A stretch of 64,000 bases of DNA from Halopseudomonas xinjiangensis (GTDB taxonomy: Bacteria > Pseudomonadota > Gammaproteobacteria > Pseudomonadales > Pseudomonadaceae). Within the stretch, counting starts at the first letter, position 1, and every line of letters begins with the position of its first letter. Made by a program: the position numbers and the translations under genes. Shown piece after piece: positions 7,335 through 16,740 of this stretch. Under the pieces are notes generated by a model that was not told the origin of the DNA, did not search any database, and saw only the letters and a program-made list of their open reading frames with translations. Location: the NCBI GenBank assembly GCA_011050525.1, contig DRFO01000035.1, forward strand, positions 1 to 64,000, in the 5' to 3' direction.

Positions 7335-9848
7335 TCAGACAGAAACCTTGTCTCTTTGCCTGGCACTATTATTAACTGGCAGGTCGGCACTTTTGCCACT
7401 CCCAGACTCAACCCGGTCAGCATCTACCACAGCCGATATGTCTTCACCGGGCAAACGGTCCGCATCGGTTTTCAGCAAGAAGTGCGAGAGCGCGGGAATC
7501 AGGACCAGAGCGCCGATCATGTTCCACAGAAACATGAAGCTCAGGAGAATGCCCATATCTGCCTGGAATTTGATCGGCGACCAGATCCAGGGCAGTACGC
7601 CAGCTGCCATGGTGAGGCCCACCAGCGCGACGATCCGGCCAACGAAATCCAGCGATCCGGCATAGGATTCCGCCAGCGTCAAACCTTGGCGCTGCAAGCC
7701 CAACTGCACGCTGAGCAGATACAAAGCGTAATCGACGCCAACACCTACCCCTACCGCAATCACTGGCAACGTGGCTACCTTGATACCGATCCCCAGAACG
7801 TACATCAGTGCCTCACACAATACCGACGTAATGATCAGGGGAACCAGCGCAACGACCACCGCCCGCCAGCTACGGAAGGTGATGAGACACAGCAGCGCCA
7901 CTACACCATAGAGTACGAAATGCAGAATCCAGAAGCTTTGCCGGACCACTATATTGGTACTGGCTTCGATACCCGCGCTGCCCGCTGCAAGAAGGAATTG
8001 ACGATTTTCCGTACCGTACTGATCGGAGTACGCTTCTACGGCAGCAATAATTCCATCAAGCGTGTCTGCCTTGTGGTCAGTCAGGTAAGCAATGATTGGT
8101 GTTATTTCACATGACCGGTCTGCCAGTTCTGGCCGGTCGGTGGAGAACATGTTGAAAGCCTGCGTACGGTTACTGGTATTCCGGGGGATCGTAAGCCATT
8201 TGGGGTTTCCTTCAAACGCCCCGGACGACGCCAGGCGAATGCCATCGGCTGATGAGTAGGTAGTCTGCACTCCAGGCAACGAACGCAAATGCGAGCTGAG
8301 ACGGTCTGCCTCGACAACCGACGCGTACTGCGTACATTCTCCGGGCGGTGTTCTGAGCATCACCACGAACTGGTCGATCGACAACCCATAGTTGGCAGTG
8401 ACGAAAGAAACATCCTGGTTGTAACGGGACTCTGCACGCAGCTCTGGTGCACCCGGATTCAAATCTCCGAACTCAACATTGCGACCAACAATCAGGCCGA
8501 TACATAGCAGAACGAAGGCGCCGAGCACCGTCCAGGACGCCCGGCGGCGACTAGTGAGGCTGATCAACCCCAGACGAGCCATCAGTAATGGAGTACGCGC
8601 GGCGGCACGCTCCTCTGCCGATTGCATATTGCGGCTGGCAGCTTTCTGACTCACACCGATATAGGAAAGCGCTACCGGAATAAGGAATAGCTTGGTAAAG
8701 ATAAGCACAGCCACGCCGATGCTGGTAGTCAGCGCCATATCGCGGATCGAGGGAATGTCGATGATCATCAACACGGCAAAACCGACTATATTGACCAGCA
8801 GAGCGGTAAGCCCGGCGACGAACAGACGACGGAAGGTGTAACGCGCGGCTACGTACTTGTGGGTACCGCGTCCCACGTCCTGCATGATGCCGTTCATTTT
8901 CTGAGCGCCATGGGACAGACCTATGGCGAAGATCAGAAATGGCACCAGCATGGAATAGGGATCAAGCACATAGCCCATCACCTGCAACAGGCCGAGCAGC
9001 CAGACGACTCCGAGCAGCGCGATAAATACTAGCAGCACGGTACTGCGCAGGCAGCGAGTATAGGCGTACACCAGCAAGCCGGCGATGATCACCGAGAAGA
9101 TAAAGTAGAGCATGACGTCATACATGCCATTGATCAGATCGCCGACCAGTTTGGCGAATCCAATGATATGCACCTTTACATTTTCGGACTCCAGCGATCT
9201 GACCTTGCTTTCCAGCTCTGCGGAAAGCGCTTGATAGTCTAGCGGTTCGCCGGTACGGGGCGAGGTGTCCAGTAACGGCACGAAAATCATCGACGATTGC
9301 ATGTTGTTGGCAACATAGCTGCCGACGATTCCTGCACGATTGACGTTCTGTCGCAATTGTTGCATTGACTCGGGGGTCCCATCCCAGCGGTCCGGAACAA
9401 TCGGGCCGCCGCGATAACCCTCCTCGGTGACTTCGGTCCAGCGCAAGCTGGACGTCCACAAACTACGCATCCAGGCCTGATCGACGCCGGGCATCAAATA
9501 GATAATGTCGTTGATCTTCTGCAACGTCAGCAGATAGTCCTTCTCATAGATGGAACCATCGGTATTCTCCACCACTATCCGGAGGGAGTTGCCCATGCCA
9601 CGCAGGGAATCCCGATGCTGGAAATAGTTCTGTATATAGGGGTGAGACTGCGGAATCATTTTTTCGAAGCTGGCATTGACCGGCAACTTCAGTGCATTCC
9701 AGCCGAGAAAAGCGGTCAGCACTACGCAGATAAGAATCACCAGAATACGATGATTGAATACCATGCGCTCCAGCCAGTTCCCACTGTTCCTGTCGAACTG
9801 CGAAGGGTCCGATACCACTGGCATGTCGAGAGCAGTCTTGAAAGCCAT
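7335..9848 (-). CDS. RND/MMPL-family transporter (HAE3-like)
   Basis: The 837-aa inner-membrane protein has the two-fold RND plan: TM1 near 30-52 (ILVILICVVLTAFLG), a large periplasmic loop, a five-helix block around 225-400 with FAIGLSHGAQKMN, then TM7 near 440 and a second loop and helix block to FMFLWNMIGALVLIPALSHFLL. At about 840 aa it is shorter than HAE1 drug pumps and fits the hydrophobe/amphiphile (MmpL-like) class, which moves lipids or hydrophobic compounds. No membrane-fusion protein or TolC accompanies it. Instead it sits with YCF48, DUF1329 and DUF1302 proteins, a combination I have seen beside catabolic clusters for hydrophobic substrates. Direction of transport is unknown. Confidence 0.9.
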   Translation of the reverse strand: MAFKTALDMPVVSDPSQFDRNSGNWLERMVFNHRILVILICVVLTAFLGWNALKLPVNASFEKMIPQSHPYIQNYFQHRDSLRGMGNSLRIVVENTDGSIYEKDYLLTLQKINDIIYLMPGVDQAWMRSLWTSSLRWTEVTEEGYRGGPIVPDRWDGTPESMQQLRQNVNRAGIVGSYVANNMQSSMIFVPLLDTSPRTGEPLDYQALSAELESKVRSLESENVKVHIIGFAKLVGDLINGMYDVMLYFIFSVIIAGLLVYAYTRCLRSTVLLVFIALLGVVWLLGLLQVMGYVLDPYSMLVPFLIFAIGLSHGAQKMNGIMQDVGRGTHKYVAARYTFRRLFVAGLTALLVNIVGFAVLMIIDIPSIRDMALTTSIGVAVLIFTKLFLIPVALSYIGVSQKAASRNMQSAEERAAARTPLLMARLGLISLTSRRRASWTVLGAFVLLCIGLIVGRNVEFGDLNPGAPELRAESRYNQDVSFVTANYGLSIDQFVVMLRTPPGECTQYASVVEADRLSSHLRSLPGVQTTYSSADGIRLASSGAFEGNPKWLTIPRNTSNRTQAFNMFSTDRPELADRSCEITPIIAYLTDHKADTLDGIIAAVEAYSDQYGTENRQFLLAAGSAGIEASTNIVVRQSFWILHFVLYGVVALLCLITFRSWRAVVVALVPLIITSVLCEALMYVLGIGIKVATLPVIAVGVGVGVDYALYLLSVQLGLQRQGLTLAESYAGSLDFVGRIVALVGLTMAAGVLPWIWSPIKFQADMGILLSFMFLWNMIGALVLIPALSHFLLKTDADRLPGEDISAVVDADRVESGSGKSADLPVNNSARQRDKVSV

Positions 9849-9885
9849 AATCGCCTCTGTAGTGGTTTTCCAGCTTGTTTTTATA

Positions 9886-10950
9886 TCAATTCAGGCTTAC
9901 TGGACGAATTCCGGAAAGGCCCACAGTCATCACAGATTCGTCTTGCAGGGCGGCAACACTTGAAAAACGGCCCGGCCGGGGCGGTTGGAGTACACTCGCT
10001 TCCCCATGAAAGTCGATCAGTACCAACCGGCCATCTATGCTCGCCATTACTACACGCTCGCCAGGTAATTCGGTGGCGTCAGTCAGCGCAGCCTGAATCC
10101 CGCTGGCAAGCTTTTCCCATGAGCGGCCCTGATCATCTGAAACATACAGCGTTCCACGTAACCCTCCGGCCAGAACATGCTGTCCGGTTGCCAGAACGGT
10201 GAAAAAACTCCCGGTATAGTCTGTATGCGCCTGAACGAAAAGTTGCTGCTCTGCATCCAGCCGGAACACAATGCCTCGCTCCGAGGCGATGAACACCTGA
10301 TTACCACTGCCGCTAATAGACATGAAGTGCAAAACTTCGGGGTTGTCCACCCGCTCCATCCAGGACTGCCAGGTTTTGCCGCCATCGCGGGTCGCTAGAA
10401 TGGTGCCGAAGGTACCTACCACAAATCCGTCGTTGCGGTTGGCAAACCAGACGTCCATCAAGGCCTGTTCAGGCCCATCCATATAATTCAGCCGGACGAC
10501 TTCCAGATAACTTTCAGCCATCTCGTCGCCATTCGCAGCCTGTTGTTCGAAATGCTTTTCCAGCAGCTCCGCAGCCAAACGACCATCAAGCTGCTTTACC
10601 CAGCTGTAACCGCCGTCTTCGCTGTGCAGTACTACCCCGTCATGTCCTACGATCCAGCCATGCTGATCATCGACAAAATGCAGTTCAAGTAGATCGGAAG
10701 ATACCGGGGACTCTATCTGTTTCCAGGTGACCCCTTCATCGTCCGAAATAACAATCAGTCCTCTGGCTCCTACCGCGACCAGCTCATCCCCTGCCGTACC
10801 CACACTCACCAGGTGTGCGCGCTCAAGATCTCTGACGACCGGCGCAGGAGTATCCAGAGGGTCTCGAAAATTGTCTGCAGACACTGGCATGCTCAGCAAC
10901 CCCAGCAAGGCAGTACCCAGTGAAAAAACTGTCCACCCGGATTTTATCAT
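9886..10950 (-). CDS. YCF48/BNR-repeat periplasmic protein
   Basis: 354 aa with an N-terminal signal peptide (hydrophobic core about 8-25, ending PVSADN). A run of BNR/YCF48 blades follows, each with an SxDxGxTW-like Asp box: SDDEGVTWKQ, SEDGGYSWVK, TRDGGKTWQS, SDDQGRSWEK. It is predicted to be a periplasmic beta-propeller. YCF48-like proteins are best known as photosystem II assembly factors, but in non-phototrophs they occur beside RND/DUF1302/DUF1329 genes and probably assist that transport complex. GGAGT precedes the ATG. Separated from the upstream DUF1329 gene by a strong terminator (10993-11016), so read-through or an unseen promoter is needed. Confidence 0.85.
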   Translation of the reverse strand: MIKSGWTVFSLGTALLGLLSMPVSADNFRDPLDTPAPVVRDLERAHLVSVGTAGDELVAVGARGLIVISDDEGVTWKQIESPVSSDLLELHFVDDQHGWIVGHDGVVLHSEDGGYSWVKQLDGRLAAELLEKHFEQQAANGDEMAESYLEVVRLNYMDGPEQALMDVWFANRNDGFVVGTFGTILATRDGGKTWQSWMERVDNPEVLHFMSISGSGNQVFIASERGIVFRLDAEQQLFVQAHTDYTGSFFTVLATGQHVLAGGLRGTLYVSDDQGRSWEKLASGIQAALTDATELPGERVVMASIDGRLVLIDFHGEASVLQPPRPGRFSSVAALQDESVMTVGLSGIRPVSLN

Positions 10951-10992
10951 GACGCGTTACTCCTGCAGCGCAGTGGTGGCCTTCCCTATCCG

Positions 10993-11016
10993 AAAAAAAA
11001 GGGGGTTGCCCCCCTT
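10993..11016 (-). terminator. Rho-independent terminator after DUF1329 gene
   Basis: On the minus strand the sequence reads AAGGGGGG CAA CCCCCTT followed by a run of U, a compact GC hairpin with a T8 tail. It lies 46 bp after the DUF1329 stop and would end or attenuate the DUF1302-DUF1329 transcript before the YCF48-RND genes. Confidence 0.8.
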
Positions 11017-11061
11017 CAAGATTCATACACCTAACGGAACACCTTAACGTTCAGTAACCAC

Positions 11062-12441
11062 TCAGCGGAGCCCGGAGCCGGCCATCGCACTGGGAGTAAA
11101 GTGATTTGGCGGATAGCTGTCGACTCGGGCGAAACCAGTCATTCCCGGTGCACCCATCATCGAGCTGCTGGAATAGATGCCCTTGCTCATGTCATAAAGA
11201 AGGTACTGACCGTTACGATAAGCGGGTATTTCGTAGCGCTGGACTGAAGGCTGATACATCACATGGTGGACCTGATCTGCATGGTCAATGCCGTGGTAGC
11301 TCAGGATCATCCAGCTGTCTTCGTCGAGAAAGAACCGCTTGGTCTTTTGCACATGACGCTCCCCGTCCTTGAGAGTCCCCTCGACTTCCCAGATCCGCCG
11401 TAACTCCCACCGCATCAGATCGGGATTATGGTGCTTCGGTGTATTCAGTTCCTCGGGAGCTGCCGCCCAAGCCTTATATGAGTTGTACGGCATATACATT
11501 TCCTTGCGACCAATCAGCTTGAAATCATACTTATCCATCTTGCCATCAAAACCGTTGATCTCGTCAAATAGCAGAACCCCACCGCTCTGGGTACTGACCG
11601 TGTCATATTTAAACTCGGGCGCGAGTCTCACCCGGCGCTGCCCCGGCACATAGGACCAAGCCATGCCATCGCGCTCATGGGTATTCAAGAACGACCAGCG
11701 CATCTGCTTGACGCCATTTACCGATGCAGGGGCAATGGTGTTGGCGATCAGTGTCCAATACGGTTGATTGGCTGGAACCTGATCAATGCTGTTGTCCCAG
11801 TACAGGTTCTGATCCTCAATGTCCTGCACCGAAGTCAGTTGCATGCCACCGGAAGAATCGACCAGATAGGCCGCCTGGGTGCCTTGCGAGCGCACCTGAT
11901 CGAACTTCACGTTCGAATTCCACATCGCCTGGAAGCCATCTTTCGGAATCGGAAAAGGTACCTGAGCATGTGCATCTACCAAACCTGGAGCGTCACCTAC
12001 CAGTCTTGGATTCTTCACGCGCTCGATGGTGTTGTCATAAACCCATTGGGGAAAGCAGGCGGTACGGTGAGTGGGATAAACATCAACGCGGAAGGAATCA
12101 GGATAGCGACGAAACAAATCCTGCGTACCCACATCCAGCTTGTCCTGATGCTCGGCCATGTTCTCGGCAGTAATGCTGAACAGCGGCTGCTCGTCAGGGA
12201 AAAGGTCCGCGTAGGGAGAACCACCTCGCTCGCCTTCGATAGGCTGATAATTCGCCGGAGGGCTGCACGCTCCGCCTTCCCAGCTAGGAATAGTTCCTGC
12301 TTCGTTACCAGCTTGAATCGCGCCCAGGGGAGTCAAGCTGGTACCAAGCTGGCTGATTTCCTTCTCGGTCAACTGCGCCGTGGCGTGGCTGGCGAACAGG
12401 GTCGTGAAAGCGGCCAAGACGAATATTTTCTTGTTGTTCAT
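11062..12441 (-). CDS. DUF1329 outer-membrane-associated protein
   Basis: 459 aa from the ATG at 12441 (MNNKKIFVLAAF...), preceded by AGGAT; the track start 12468 lacks support. Signal peptide to about residue 22 (SHATA). The mature protein has the DUF1329 pattern: LTPLGAIQAGN near the start, GxxIPSWEGG, and a repeated YWDNS / WRRIWEVE layout. The fold is known to resemble LolB-like lipoprotein carriers, so shuttling a hydrophobic ligand across the periplasm is inferred. It follows DUF1302 by about 30 bp, the usual partner, and is followed by a strong terminator. Confidence 0.88.
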   Translation of the reverse strand: MNNKKIFVLAAFTTLFASHATAQLTEKEISQLGTSLTPLGAIQAGNEAGTIPSWEGGACSPPANYQPIEGERGGSPYADLFPDEQPLFSITAENMAEHQDKLDVGTQDLFRRYPDSFRVDVYPTHRTACFPQWVYDNTIERVKNPRLVGDAPGLVDAHAQVPFPIPKDGFQAMWNSNVKFDQVRSQGTQAAYLVDSSGGMQLTSVQDIEDQNLYWDNSIDQVPANQPYWTLIANTIAPASVNGVKQMRWSFLNTHERDGMAWSYVPGQRRVRLAPEFKYDTVSTQSGGVLLFDEINGFDGKMDKYDFKLIGRKEMYMPYNSYKAWAAAPEELNTPKHHNPDLMRWELRRIWEVEGTLKDGERHVQKTKRFFLDEDSWMILSYHGIDHADQVHHVMYQPSVQRYEIPAYRNGQYLLYDMSKGIYSSSSMMGAPGMTGFARVDSYPPNHFTPSAMAGSGLR

Positions 12442-12473
12442 CGATATATCCTCATTCGAGTAAATCACCCAGC

Positions 12474-14204
12474 TCAGTAGCTGACCTTGTAACTGAACGA
12501 AATCCAGCCGTGGTCATTCTGTACGGGGGAGCCTGTCGTATGGTCAGTACTTACATAGCCACTGGCGGGATTGACATCATAATCACCACGGGAATCAACC
12601 CAGCGCAACGTGAAGTTATGCTTGCCCTTGTATTTGGCGGCGACGCCGATGGTGTAACTGTAAACACCTTCGTTGGTGCCACCCAGAGTCGGGCTATTAC
12701 CATGAATACCGTAAGCTACGCTGGTGGGCATCGAGACGTCCCAGGCCGGGAACAGTTGTGGCCACTCCGGCGTAAAGCCGACCTGCATACCCCAGGCATC
12801 GCGCGTTACGCAGTTATCGCTATAAGCCGTGGTACAGCCAAAGCCGCGCGCGTTGTATCGATTGGGGTTCTCGGTGATCTTGTCCAGACGGTTGTAAGTC
12901 AGTTCGGCCTGCAGGATGCCGCCGGTCCATAAGGCGGTTCTCGGCAAAATGTAGATACCATTGACCAGGGCGTGGATCGAATTACCCCGTGCGCCTTCTA
13001 TTTCCGAGTACGTGGGCGCGACGTTATTAGCAGGAAGAACGGTAAAACCATTTACCGAGTTCAGCGCTGTGTCCTTGCGGTAAGACAATTCGGCGGCCAC
13101 GCTCACCGTGCCCAGGGTTTGCGCCAAACTCAAACCGTAGAGTTCGGTATCCCGGGCATAGCCCAGACGGATGGCATTTGGCAGGCCCGCGAATACGCCA
13201 GGGGCAACCTGGGCAATACCGACCTGGGTAAAACTCCAGGGCAGCTTTTCGTCAAACTTGCGGTAGTAAAGACCCGCCGTCCCGTTCAACCACCACGGGC
13301 TCCAACGCAAACTCACACCCCAGTCGCCCCGTTCCTTATCTGGCCCGAAGTCGTCACCATTAGGTATACCTCCGCCCAACGGAAAAATTGCAGGTGGCGC
13401 CCCCAGGTCAGAACGCGCACCGTCGGAACCGGCAAAATAGGTGCCGCCGGGCACCAGACGAAAGGGCTTCCAGTCGAGCAGATATTGTGCGGCCAGCGAC
13501 AGATCACTGGACAACTGGATTTGCGTGGAAATCTGCTTCAGTGGCAGGAACAACTCCTTCGCCTCAGCGCCCGGACTGGTCGCCGCCTTGATCGTATCCA
13601 CCGGACCTTGGGAGTAGGCGATGCTGTTGCCCAACGTATAGAGAGACTCGCCCCAATAGACGTTATGCTGACCAGCACGTACCGCAACGTTGGTGTTGCC
13701 AACGGAAAAACTGGTAAAAACGAAAGCATCCAGTATCTCCCCCGACAGCCCTCCGATGTACCGGTCAGTGTAGGAGTTGTAGCGATTATTTATGTAATTG
13801 CCGCTACCCACCAACGCAGGGTTGGGCTCCGCGCCACCTTGGTACACGTCGTCGTACCAGGCTGCCGCGCTGATACGAATGGCGTGGGCTCGGTTCCATA
13901 CCATGTCCAGCTCGGAGAGAAGGTCAACGCGGTTGGTAACCATGTCCCCACTCTCGAACTTGTTCTCGGTATCGTCGTAGAACGGCGAATTGAGGAAATC
14001 GGAGTTCTGATCTTCCACCCGCCAGCCGGCGTTGTAACGGAGGGTGTTGTCCCAGCGGACATCCAGGTCTGAATTGCCTGTAGGGATGGACACAGCCAGC
14101 GCATTGGTACTTAACGAGGAAACAAGCAATGCAATGGCGCTGGAAAGGTAGGTGCGCTTGAACGCCATACCCTTCAGACCTGAAACTCTTGTTTTTGTTT
14201 TCAC
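12474..14204 (-). CDS. DUF1302 outer-membrane beta-barrel protein
   Basis: 576 aa. GTG start at 14204 with AGAGGCGG a few bases upstream; an in-frame ATG at Met13 with GAAGGG is an alternative. The signal peptide ends at about STNALA, then ALAVSIPTGNSDLDVRWDNTLRYNAG begins the mature barrel. The chain alternates Tyr/Trp-rich amphipathic strands and ends in ISFSYKVSY, an aromatic C-terminus typical of outer-membrane barrels. DUF1302 proteins are usually paired with DUF1329 in clusters degrading steroids, diterpenes and other hydrophobic compounds, so it is a likely uptake or export pore. First gene of the minus-strand envelope operon, facing the double operator at 14382 and 14586. Confidence 0.88.
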   Translation of the reverse strand: MKTKTRVSGLKGMAFKRTYLSSAIALLVSSLSTNALAVSIPTGNSDLDVRWDNTLRYNAGWRVEDQNSDFLNSPFYDDTENKFESGDMVTNRVDLLSELDMVWNRAHAIRISAAAWYDDVYQGGAEPNPALVGSGNYINNRYNSYTDRYIGGLSGEILDAFVFTSFSVGNTNVAVRAGQHNVYWGESLYTLGNSIAYSQGPVDTIKAATSPGAEAKELFLPLKQISTQIQLSSDLSLAAQYLLDWKPFRLVPGGTYFAGSDGARSDLGAPPAIFPLGGGIPNGDDFGPDKERGDWGVSLRWSPWWLNGTAGLYYRKFDEKLPWSFTQVGIAQVAPGVFAGLPNAIRLGYARDTELYGLSLAQTLGTVSVAAELSYRKDTALNSVNGFTVLPANNVAPTYSEIEGARGNSIHALVNGIYILPRTALWTGGILQAELTYNRLDKITENPNRYNARGFGCTTAYSDNCVTRDAWGMQVGFTPEWPQLFPAWDVSMPTSVAYGIHGNSPTLGGTNEGVYSYTIGVAAKYKGKHNFTLRWVDSRGDYDVNPASGYVSTDHTTGSPVQNDHGWISFSYKVSY

Positions 14205-14381
14205 TTGACCGCCTCTTATTATTGGATCGGTTTCTGAATTCAGTCCATGCCTCAGTTCCGAGTACTTCCATGAACTCTTGAACCAACGCCCTCACTTTTC
14301 GGGAGGTGCGCAGTAGCCAATTTGTCCCAGCTCCGCTAACAGAAGATGCCCGGCAGCAAGGCAAATATGCCCTGATCATTA

Positions 14382-14400
14382 AGCTAACATATAGTCAGCT
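14382..14400. promoter_or_regulatory. Putative operator palindrome, site B1
   Basis: AGCTAACATATAGTCAGCT, the best-formed copy: AGCT arms, AC/GT inner pairs and a TATAT-like centre, near-perfectly palindromic. It is nearly identical to the 53202 copy (one base differs), 38 kb away. It lies about 180 bp upstream of DUF1302. Confidence 0.65.
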
Positions 14401-14585
14401 ATTGACAAAGTATTTTTGCTTATCCTTTGAATGACCATCAATAACCCTTTATTTTTCCGAATGTTATCCGTAAACGGATCACCTTAAAAATGATTAATAG
14501 CCCGTTTTATTTCTTCAACCCACCCTGTACAGACATTTTCAGAATCGTTCAGGGAAATACTCCCCGCCCCTAGCCTTTATCAACT

Positions 14586-14604
14586 AACTGATATATCGTC
14601 AGCT
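14586..14604. promoter_or_regulatory. Putative operator palindrome, site B2
   Basis: AACTGATATATCGTCAGCT, about 75 bp upstream of the flavin-reductase ATG. The right half is identical to the 53202 site and the left half is degenerate. A second site in the same spacer suggests separate control of the two divergent operons. Confidence 0.55.
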
Positions 14605-14677
14605 ATAGAAAGACAGACCCAGCACCAATCAGCCCCGGCTGCTTCGACGTCGGCGAGCATATAAACGGAGCCGCGCA

Positions 14678-16693
14678 ATGACTGAACACCAGTACAAAAG
14701 CCTTTTTACCCCTATCAGGTTGCGCAACCTGGAAATACCCAACCGTGTTGTCATGGCTCCCATGTCTACCAATCTGGGTAGCCTCGATGGTTACGTAACG
14801 CCTGAACAGGTCGCGTTTTACCGGGTCAGGGCCGAAGGCGGTACCGGGATGATCATCGTCGAGTTCTGTTGCGTGGATGGCGCCACCGGCCGATCCGAGC
14901 ACCGTCAGCTAACCTTGGAAAGCCCCGCCCAAGTGGCAGGGCATCAGCGCCTGGTAAAAGCCATCATCGACGCGGGATCCGTCGCATGTCTGCAACTTCA
15001 GCACGGCGGTCAGGCATCCAAGCGTGAGCTCGTCAGGGATGGCTTGCCGGTTGCCCCAAGCGATGTCCCAACACGCTCGGACCCGACCGTCCTGAAGGCC
15101 CGGGGCATGAGCGAGACTGAGATAGAAGAACTGATCGAGAGCTTCGGGCGCGCTGCGGAACTGGGCGTGCAAGCGGGTTATCAGGCCGTCGAACTGCACG
15201 GCGCGCACGGCTATCTACTTACCTGCTTTCTCACTCCATTCTGCAATCACCGCAACGATAGCTGGGGCGGCGATGAAGAGCGGCGGCTGAATTTTCCTCG
15301 CCGGGTTATCCAGCGCGTCCGGCAGGCCATCGGGGATCGACCGCTTATTTACCGATTGTCCGCCGACGAATTCACCACCGGCGGGCTGGATATAGACGAT
15401 ATGGTCCGTATCGCTCCGAAATTGGTCGAAGCCGGGCTCGATGCGCTGCATGTCTCGATGGGGCTGGGCTTTACCAGTTTTGACAAGGTTATCGAGCCCA
15501 TGTCTACCCCGGAAGGATGGCGGTTGCCTTACTCCCGCAGAATCCGCGAGGCAGTGACTGTTCCTGTGATCAGCGTCGGCCAGATTCGCTGGCCGGACAC
15601 CGCAGAACGCGCAATCGCCGAAGGCGATGCAGACCTGATCGCGCTGGGTCGCCCCTTACTTGCCGACCCGGCCTGGGCCGCGTGGGCAAAGACCGGACAG
15701 CCAGAAAAAATTCGTCCTTGTACCTCGTGCAACTATTGCGTTGCTGTCAGCTCGGGCCCGCATGGGGTCATCGGCTGCGCCGAGAACCCACGTACCGGGC
15801 ATGAACTCGACGTGTTTCCCGATGCCGGCTCGCTGCGGGGAGAGCGCGCGGTGGTCATCGGCGGCGGGCCTGGCGGAATGTCCGCCGCCCTGTTACTGCA
15901 GCAGGCCGGCTTTCGTACCGAACTGCACGAGAGCCGCGCAATGCTTGGCGGCGGCTTGATCGCCTCCGCGGCGCCTCCGTTCAAGGACAAGCTCACCTGG
16001 TATCAGGACTATCTCATTCGCCAACTGGCACAAAGCCCAGTGAAGGTTTACCTGAACAGCGTGGTCGATATCTCCAGCTTGCGCGACGACCCGCCAGCAA
16101 TCGTATTGCTGGGTACCGGCGCGCAGCCGGTTGCCCTGCCGATAAAGGGTATAGACAGTCCCTGCGTGATCGACGCGTACGAGCTACTGATGGGCGATAT
16201 CGATTGCCTGCCTGAACCGGACGACAGCCGCCCGACACTGGTCTACGGCGGTGGCGAGACTGGCTGTGAGACTGCGGAATTGTTGGCCGAAAAAGGCTAT
16301 TCAGTGGTTCTGGTCAGCCGCTCCCCGGCGTCCAAGCTGGCCCGCTCCGCGGAAATGATCTACCGCGGCGTACTAAAACAGCGGCTGATGGAAAATCCGG
16401 CGATTCGCATTATCGAGAATACCAGCCTGATGGAGATCAGCGCCGAAGGCAGCGTGACACTCAAGGACCACCACGGCACGCGCAGCGAACTACTGATAAG
16501 CCGGGCGCTAATAGCCCAGGGCCGGCGGCCTGACCACAGCCTGACCAACCAACTGATTGAAGCCGGAATTCCGTTCAGCGTGATTGGCGATTCACGCCGA
16601 GGCGGCAGAATTGGCGATGCAGTCCGGGATGCTTATCAGGCGGTGCTTGCAGTCTGTGCCAGCGCCAGCAAACAACCCTTAATGGCCTGTTGA
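14678..16693 (+). CDS. OYE-type FMN/FAD/4Fe-4S oxidoreductase (2,4-dienoyl-CoA reductase / BaiCD-like)
   Basis: The 671-aa protein has the FadH/BaiCD three-domain plan. An N-terminal FMN TIM barrel (about 1-335) contains the conserved ELHGAHGYLL and FCNHRNDSWGG. A 4Fe-4S cluster uses Cys348-x2-Cys351-x2-Cys354-x12-Cys367. An FAD dinucleotide fold follows with GGGPGGMSAA near 395 and a second nucleotide site YGGGETGCETAELL near 523. Relatives reduce conjugated enoyl or dienoyl groups, including 4-ene-3-oxo steroid acids. First gene of a seven-gene plus-strand operon reaching 24308, so it probably reduces or isomerises an unsaturated intermediate of the same pathway. Substrate not determinable. 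Confidence 0.88.
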   Translation: MTEHQYKSLFTPIRLRNLEIPNRVVMAPMSTNLGSLDGYVTPEQVAFYRVRAEGGTGMIIVEFCCVDGATGRSEHRQLTLESPAQVAGHQRLVKAIIDAGSVACLQLQHGGQASKRELVRDGLPVAPSDVPTRSDPTVLKARGMSETEIEELIESFGRAAELGVQAGYQAVELHGAHGYLLTCFLTPFCNHRNDSWGGDEERRLNFPRRVIQRVRQAIGDRPLIYRLSADEFTTGGLDIDDMVRIAPKLVEAGLDALHVSMGLGFTSFDKVIEPMSTPEGWRLPYSRRIREAVTVPVISVGQIRWPDTAERAIAEGDADLIALGRPLLADPAWAAWAKTGQPEKIRPCTSCNYCVAVSSGPHGVIGCAENPRTGHELDVFPDAGSLRGERAVVIGGGPGGMSAALLLQQAGFRTELHESRAMLGGGLIASAAPPFKDKLTWYQDYLIRQLAQSPVKVYLNSVVDISSLRDDPPAIVLLGTGAQPVALPIKGIDSPCVIDAYELLMGDIDCLPEPDDSRPTLVYGGGETGCETAELLAEKGYSVVLVSRSPASKLARSAEMIYRGVLKQRLMENPAIRIIENTSLMEISAEGSVTLKDHHGTRSELLISRALIAQGRRPDHSLTNQLIEAGIPFSVIGDSRRGGRIGDAVRDAYQAVLAVCASASKQPLMAC

Positions 16694-16740
16694 TAACAGA
16701 CCTGAACACCTGCGCGCAGGTATAGCTTGAGGAACCAATC

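Larger units (their letters stand above)
14205..14677. other. Intergenic control region of the two largest operons
   Basis: 473 bp without a gene between the divergent DUF1302 and flavin-reductase genes. It is AT-rich and holds two copies of the island operator. GGAG lies before the flavin-reductase ATG. No convincing sigma70 promoter with 17-bp spacing was found at either operator. Confidence 0.6.

Noticed and set aside
6699-8114. 471-aa plus-strand ORF
   Set aside because: Crosses the antisense of the SDR and RND genes, including their spacer; not a plausible protein.
12972-14072. 366-aa plus-strand ORF
   Set aside because: Antisense of the DUF1302 gene, low-complexity and basic, no recognised fold.
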